Positions 7,701 to 11,250 of a stretch of DNA of 11,250 nt are shown here, piece after piece. How positions within the stretch are numbered: position 1 is the stretch's first letter; each line of letters starts with the position of its first letter. Below the pieces are notes generated by a model. The model was not told where the DNA came from. It did no database searches and saw only the letters and a list, made by a program, of their open reading frames with translations. The stretch is from NCBI GenBank assembly GCA_019235595.1, contig JAFAKI010000353.1, positions 1 to 11,250 on the forward strand, written 5' to 3'. Source of the DNA: Mucilaginibacter sp. (GTDB taxonomy: Bacteria > Bacteroidota > Bacteroidia > Sphingobacteriales > Sphingobacteriaceae). The position numbers and the translations under genes were made by a program.

Positions 7701-9881
7701 GCCATGAAAACGGGTTTCATTAGTCGTTAGGTTAAGATTTTTCAGGTTGATGCTATCCACCTCCAATGTTGCTTTTACCGACGGGTATTTTTTATTCAGA
7801 TTCGCTTTTGCGTTCAGGTTGAAATCAATATTCGGGTCTTTCATGCGGGCAGTAGCGACATAGCTTCCATTTACTGCTGTGCCTTTCAGCGTTAAATTTT
7901 TATAGTTATAGCCTTTGATATAAGCGCTGGCGATATCGCCGTTAAATTGAAGATTAGCGGTCTTAGGGTTATAGCCTGCGCCCGAAATATCAGTTGATAG
8001 CGTAACGGTGCCTAACTGCTGAGGCTGTTTTGTTAAAGCGCCCACATTTAGCTGGTTTAAATTAACATGTGCTGAATAAATAGCTTTCTCCTTATTGCTG
8101 CCATTCTTCATCTGTGCATTCACATCAGCGTTGCCCAGACTGGATATTAAAGCCAGTTTGGTATTGAAGCTGGTCATACTGCCTTTGAAGCTCCCTTTTA
8201 GGTTCATGTTTTCAGGAACTGTGACATTGGAAGGTATGATCCCCGCCGGAACTACCTTCGCCAAATCAGTACTACTGGTGTTAAAATCATTGATCGTTAC
8301 ATCAAAATAGGCATTATTCATATTCGGAAGGCCCTTCATTTTAGCTGAGGCCTTGATGTGGGTATTGCTCAGACCAGTAATCTCCAAAGAAGGTATATTC
8401 AGGTCGTTTACCCTGCCCATGACCCTGCCATTGATCTTGAAAACACCATTTGGTGAATGTTTAAATGGCTCCATTGACGCCATGGTTGGCATTACAAGCA
8501 GTATATCTTTCAACCCTAATCGGCTGCCATCCAGATCGGCATTAATGCTGATTTTTCCTAAATCCTTACTGATATTAGCTAATGAAGGATAGCCGACTTC
8601 CAGCTTCTTTTGCAGAACAGTTTGCGGAGTTTCCAGGTACAGATCATTCAGGTAAGATTTATGCTGACCATAAAAGAATGCGGTATGCAATTTTTTGATA
8701 TTGAGTCCGCTTTTTTCTGTAAACGTAAGATTATTGATTTTGCCCGATGAGCTATCGACGCTATAGGCCAGATTTTCCAGATCGGCATTCAGATCGCGGA
8801 TATTCATGTGTGCGTAATCAAGCCCGTTTTTTATTGGAGCCTGCGCATTGTTATCAAACTGGATATTGTCATTATTAAAAGTGAGGCGTCGCAAAACAGC
8901 TGACCAGCTTTTGCCGCTCTGTGGTTTAGCAACTAAGGTATCCAGCTTTTTTATCGTTTTAACTACCGCTTTTTTTACCGTTTGCGGTTTTGCAAAAGTG
9001 AGCGAAGCATGGGTATCATCCAAAGAGACTTTATTTATATCAGCCACCTGGTTTTTTAGATCGAGCTTATTCATTTCGATCAGGAATTTACCCAGGTTTA
9101 CATTAACCGCCATTTCGTTGGTGCTGTAATCCACTTTGATACGCTTTATATCGATAGTCCCTAAATTAAGGATCATATCGATCGGCTGGGTAGCCGTATC
9201 GACAGTCGCTGCCTTCGCTATTGCTGACCCCGCCGGTGTTTGAATAATTTTTGCATCCACATCCGATAGGGTAATTTTCGGAATAGTAAACTTCATTTTA
9301 TTCATATCAAAAGTCTTGATGCGGGTATCAAAATGGCCTAATATGAATCTCACATTATTGCCATTGGTGAGGTCATTGTAGCCAATATTGATCTTGTTTA
9401 GGACAATCTTATCCAGCGAAATTTTCATCGATGAAGTATCTTTTGGATTGGCGGGTTTAGATGGGCCGCTATTGAAAGCTTTAATGATATAATCGAAATT
9501 AAAGACACTGTCCTTATTACGGTAAACATTAGCAGTAACGCCTTTGAGATTAATCTCGTTTATGGTCAGTTTATTGTGGAGGAGATCAAATAAACTGACA
9601 TCCAGTTTTAGCTGTTCGCCGGCGATTAAAGTATCCCGTTTCTGATCTTCCATGTAAACGCTGTCGACTACGATCATTTTTGGAAGTCCCAAACTGATAT
9701 GGCCTATCTTAACTTTGGTATGAATTTTATTTTGAACGTAATTAACCGCTTTGTCTTTAATATAATTCTGAATGCCTGGAATTTGGATCAAAATAATGAT
9801 AGCCAGCATTAGGAACAGAACGCTGCCAACAATCCATAGGAGAGTCTTTAGGACTATGCGGCCAAATTTTTTCAACGACAA
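4782..9881 (-). CDS. tamB: TamB: translocation and assembly module inner-membrane protein
   Basis: TamB is an AsmA-like bridge protein, anchored in the inner membrane and spanning the periplasm. The family is linked to outer-membrane protein assembly and to phospholipid transport between the membranes. The protein has 1699 residues, against about 1260 in E. coli. It has a short basic N-terminus, one membrane helix at about 10-33, an AsmA-like start (KIGHISLGLP, then LKLDVSLFDLL near 90-100), and a very long run of alternating beta-strands consistent with the groove-shaped beta-taco fold. The C-terminal TamB (DUF490) domain is recognisable from TITWTGDP (around Trp1404) through VLVLGHF (about 1505-1511) to strands near 1600. 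It ends in a Lys/Gln-rich charged tail. No in-frame ATG occurs between the upstream TGA (9918-9920) and codon 25 inside the membrane helix, so the start must be non-ATG. TTG at 9881 is chosen; TTG at 9875 or ATT at 9893 are alternatives. It is transcribed into tamL. Confidence 0.93.
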   Translation of the reverse strand: MSLKKFGRIVLKTLLWIVGSVLFLMLAIIILIQIPGIQNYIKDKAVNYVQNKIHTKVKIGHISLGLPKMIVVDSVYMEDQKRDTLIAGEQLKLDVSLFDLLHNKLTINEINLKGVTANVYRNKDSVFNFDYIIKAFNSGPSKPANPKDTSSMKISLDKIVLNKINIGYNDLTNGNNVRFILGHFDTRIKTFDMNKMKFTIPKITLSDVDAKIIQTPAGSAIAKAATVDTATQPIDMILNLGTIDIKRIKVDYSTNEMAVNVNLGKFLIEMNKLDLKNQVADINKVSLDDTHASLTFAKPQTVKKAVVKTIKKLDTLVAKPQSGKSWSAVLRRLTFNNDNIQFDNNAQAPIKNGLDYAHMNIRDLNADLENLAYSVDSSSGKINNLTFTEKSGLNIKKLHTAFFYGQHKSYLNDLYLETPQTVLQKKLEVGYPSLANISKDLGKISINADLDGSRLGLKDILLVMPTMASMEPFKHSPNGVFKINGRVMGRVNDLNIPSLEITGLSNTHIKASAKMKGLPNMNNAYFDVTINDFNTSSTDLAKVVPAGIIPSNVTVPENMNLKGSFKGSMTSFNTKLALISSLGNADVNAQMKNGSNKEKAIYSAHVNLNQLNVGALTKQPQQLGTVTLSTDISGAGYNPKTANLQFNGDIASAYIKGYNYKNLTLKGTAVNGSYVATARMKDPNIDFNLNAKANLNKKYPSVKATLEVDSINLKNLNLTTNETRFHGKIEADVPTADPDYLNANIKATNLLIFASGKRAKIDSVSLVSTANADSSSLHLKTPMLSAHMVGKYKLTEIGLAMQDVLNQYFNRSIASKTANTKPKYTPQQFKFDARLVKTPIVTQFVPDLKQLDPITLNGWFNSQTGDLVVNGDMPKVIYASNEINNVKLAIKTNQNEMDYSLTADQIKASSSINLLYTSLTGKAEDDKLDINLQVHDAAKKERYRIAGVFSLLPDEYQFSFLQNGLVLDYKPWDVNADNALQFGDKGIFAKDFTITNSNQILSINSTAQQMNSPVKIDFKNFRIETLTRLARQDSLQVGGTINGDATISNFQKSMKYTSALNISDFNFKGDTVGNIAIKVNNQTENALAAEVGITGKGNQVDLKGLYYTAPQSRFDLDLNIVKLNTKSIEGFSFGSIKEASGYITGDLKITGTPSAPAIRGDVNFNKVGFNVSMLNSYFTMPRESITFNNDGIRFNDFTLVDSTGNKAVVSGTVYTSNYTDYKFGVDINSDNFRVVNSTREDNKLYYGKLYLNSNIKIRGNQNSPVIDANLTVNDKTDLTIVLPSSDPGIEDRKGVVEFINPNAPKSDSILLAQQLDSLRKSNLTGMDVTATVNVNRNAKFTIIVDQNNGDVVHLKGEAQLSGGIDPSGKTSLTGTYTVDQGSYNLSYASVNRKFTFKKGSTITWTGDPTSATINLTAIYVADVPPIDLVSDQLAGTENQTMYKQKLPFNVDLMLQNELMKPDITFDIVLPDSSYTVSQDVINNVDSRLAQIRQDPNELNKQVLGVLVLGHFIGDNPLQSQGGNAGMQGFVRNSVSSLLSDQLNRLAGNLIAGVDLNFGLTSGEDYSSGTAQNRTDLNVGLSKRFLNDRLTVSVGNNFNLEGQNQAGQKSTDIAGSVAVNYKLTKDGRYAIRAYRRDQFVVIEGEVIETGVGFTLTVDYNRFSQIFSRKTQKEKVLERKYKQDQKEKDQQAKTVQQQVSN

Positions 9882-9916
9882 ATGTTTTTCAATGGTTATT
9901 TTATAACTGTAATAAA

Positions 9917-9931
9917 ATCAAATGGTTTGAT
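9917..9931. promoter_or_regulatory. Short perfect palindrome upstream of tamB
   Basis: ATCAAA and TTTGAT form perfect 6-bp arms around TGG, about 36-50 bases upstream of the proposed tamB start. The position would suit an operator or a 5' UTR hairpin, but the arms are short and the region is A/T-rich, so chance is a real alternative. I found no convincing Bacteroidota-type promoter for tamB in the 164-bp divergent gap. Confidence 0.25.
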
Positions 9932-9983
9932 GTTGAACTCAATTTACTGTTTTTAATCCACATTTGTGATTTTCCCAACAGTA

Positions 9984-10014
9984 CTGGAATACCATGTGTT
10001 TTTTGATAAATTTG
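9984..10014 (+). promoter_or_regulatory. Candidate Bacteroidota-type promoter of dnaE
   Basis: TAAATTTG at 10007-10014 fits the Bacteroidota housekeeping -7 consensus TAnnTTTG exactly. The -33 element is weak: CTGG at 9984-9987 lies 19 bases upstream, in place of TTTG/TTG. Transcription would start near 10020, giving a leader of about 25 bases before the dnaE ATG at 10046. An 8-bp perfect palindrome CAGTACTG (9979-9986) overlaps the -33 area. The -7 match is seen directly; activity is inferred. Confidence 0.5.
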
Positions 10015-10045
10015 TATTCCCCGGAAAAGTTGATCCAGATTAGTT

Positions 10046-11250
10046 ATGCCAGATTTTTCGCACTTACACGTACATACCCAGTTCTCTTTATTAGACGGTG
10101 CTGCCGATATTTCCAAGCTGTATAAAAAAGCGGCCGCTGACGGCATGAAGGCTTTGGCTATTACAGACCATGGGAATATGTTCGGCGTGTTCAAGTTTGT
10201 GGCCGAAGCTGGTAAACATAATGTAAAGCCCATTGTGGGCTGTGAATTTTACGTGGTGGCTGATCGTCATGTAAAGCAGTTTACCAAAGAGAAAAAAGAC
10301 GTCCGCTGCCACCAGTTATTGCTGGCAAAAAATGCCGAAGGTTACCGCAACCTGGTAAAGCTTTGTTCGCTGGGATATATGGAAGGGCTTTATAGTAAAT
10401 GGCCCCGTATCGATAAAGAACTTATCCTGAAATATCATAAGGGATTGATCGCCACGACCTGTTGTATCGGTGCATCGGTTCCACAAGCCATATTAAGGGA
10501 AGGCGAGGAGCGGGCTGAGGAAGAATTTAAATGGTGGCTTGATCTTTTTGGTGAGGACTATTACATCGAATTGCAGCGCCATGACATACCTGAACAGAAT
10601 ACCGTTAACGAAGTGCTGCTAAAGTTTGCCAAGAAGCATAACGTAAAAATAATCTGCTCCAACGATTCGCATTATGTGGATCAGCAGGACGCCAACGCGC
10701 ACGACATTTTGCTTTGCGTGAACACTGGCGATATGCAAAGTACACCGATCGCTACCGATGAAGAAGGTGGCAAAGGTTACCGATTTGGTTTCCCGAACGA
10801 TCAGTTCTACTTTAAGACGCAGGCTGAAATGGGCAAACTGTTTCACGATCTGCCTGAATCGCTTGACAATACCAACGAGATCGTCGATAAAGTAGAGGTA
10901 TTGAAACTGAAGCGAGATATCATGCTTCCCAACTTCGTTATCCCGGAAGAATTTAAGATACACAACACCCCTGATGCGGACACCCTTAACCAGTGGGAAT
11001 ACCTGAAGCACTTGACATTTACGGGTGCCAAGGAACGTTACAAGGAAATAACACCTGAGGTAGAAGAGCGCTTGAACTTTGAGCTGTTCACCATCCGTAC
11101 CATGGGTTTTGCGGGGTACTTTCTAATCGTAGCTGACTTTATCAAGGCCGGCCGTGATATGGGTGTATTTATCGGTCCCGGGCGTGGTTCGGCGGCAGGC
11201 TCAGTGGTGGCGTATTGTATTGGTATTACCAATATCGACCCAATTAAATA
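10046..11250 (+). CDS. dnaE: DNA polymerase III alpha subunit, 3'-truncated by the window edge
   Basis: This is the replicative polymerase of the DNA Pol III holoenzyme. The window holds 401 codons from ATG at 10046, the first possible start after an in-frame TGA at 10031. The N-terminal PHP domain shows HLHVHTQFSLLDG (His8, His10, Asp17), TDHGN (His42), CEFY (Glu67), CHQLLLAKN (His89) and SNDSHY (Asp207, His209). These positions correspond to PHP metal ligands and appear intact, unlike the degenerate E. coli domain. Near the edge, FIGPGRGSAAGS (375-386) and GITNIDPIK are the classic start of the DnaE polymerase palm. The catalytic aspartates should follow a short way beyond the window, and the rest of the gene (usually over 1100 residues in total) is unseen. 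The DnaE-type motif order and the N-terminal PHP domain exclude PolC, which carries an exonuclease inserted in its PHP domain. It is divergent from tamB, with a candidate promoter just upstream. Confidence 0.98.
   Translation, partial: MPDFSHLHVHTQFSLLDGAADISKLYKKAAADGMKALAITDHGNMFGVFKFVAEAGKHNVKPIVGCEFYVVADRHVKQFTKEKKDVRCHQLLLAKNAEGYRNLVKLCSLGYMEGLYSKWPRIDKELILKYHKGLIATTCCIGASVPQAILREGEERAEEEFKWWLDLFGEDYYIELQRHDIPEQNTVNEVLLKFAKKHNVKIICSNDSHYVDQQDANAHDILLCVNTGDMQSTPIATDEEGGKGYRFGFPNDQFYFKTQAEMGKLFHDLPESLDNTNEIVDKVEVLKLKRDIMLPNFVIPEEFKIHNTPDADTLNQWEYLKHLTFTGAKERYKEITPEVEERLNFELFTIRTMGFAGYFLIVADFIKAGRDMGVFIGPGRGSAAGSVVAYCIGITNIDPIK

Noticed and set aside
9901..10233. Minus-strand open frame spanning the dnaE start and the divergent spacer
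   Set aside because: Most of it is antisense to the PHP domain coding region, with no domain or start signal to support a gene.
10619..11011. Antisense open frame of 130 codons over dnaE
   Set aside because: The plus strand here encodes clear DnaE sequence without interruption. The antisense product is low in recognisable features.

Overview
The window looks like ordinary chromosomal core DNA from a Bacteroidota bacterium, most likely the Sphingobacteriaceae (Mucilaginibacter/Pedobacter-like). The evidence is a GyrB without the long insert near its C-terminus, a TamB paired with a lipoprotein form of TamA (TamL) as is typical of Bacteroidota, a DnaE with a histidine-rich PHP start, a Bacteroidota-style -7 promoter box (TAnnTTTG) before dnaE, and little use of strong Shine-Dalgarno sites. 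The family assignment is by resemblance and was not tested by search.

Layout: the 3' part of gyrB (plus strand) enters from the left and ends in a strong hairpin terminator at 1899-1929. It converges on a block of three minus-strand genes. Read in transcription order, these are tamB (9881-4782), tamL (4778-2511, 3 bp after tamB) and a small retropepsin-like aspartic protease gene (2363-1932). The gap between tamL and the protease gene (2364-2510) is filled by an unusual degenerate repeat with an 8-bp period, arranged as two inverted arms. A 164-bp divergent intergenic region (9882-10045) separates tamB from dnaE, the replicative polymerase alpha subunit gene, which runs off the right edge.

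Function: gyrB and dnaE are replication and topology genes cut by the window edges. tamB and tamL form an envelope-biogenesis operon: TamB is a very long inner-membrane-anchored periplasmic protein that bridges to TamL, an Omp85-type outer-membrane barrel carrying an N-terminal lipid anchor. The protease lies downstream on the same strand but has no export signal, so a functional link to TAM is only a possibility.

I see no mobile element, CRISPR array, RNA gene or defence system, and no clear new multi-gene system. The points most worth a second look are the 8-bp periodic inverted repeat after tamL, the protease downstream of tamBL, and the forced non-ATG start of tamB.
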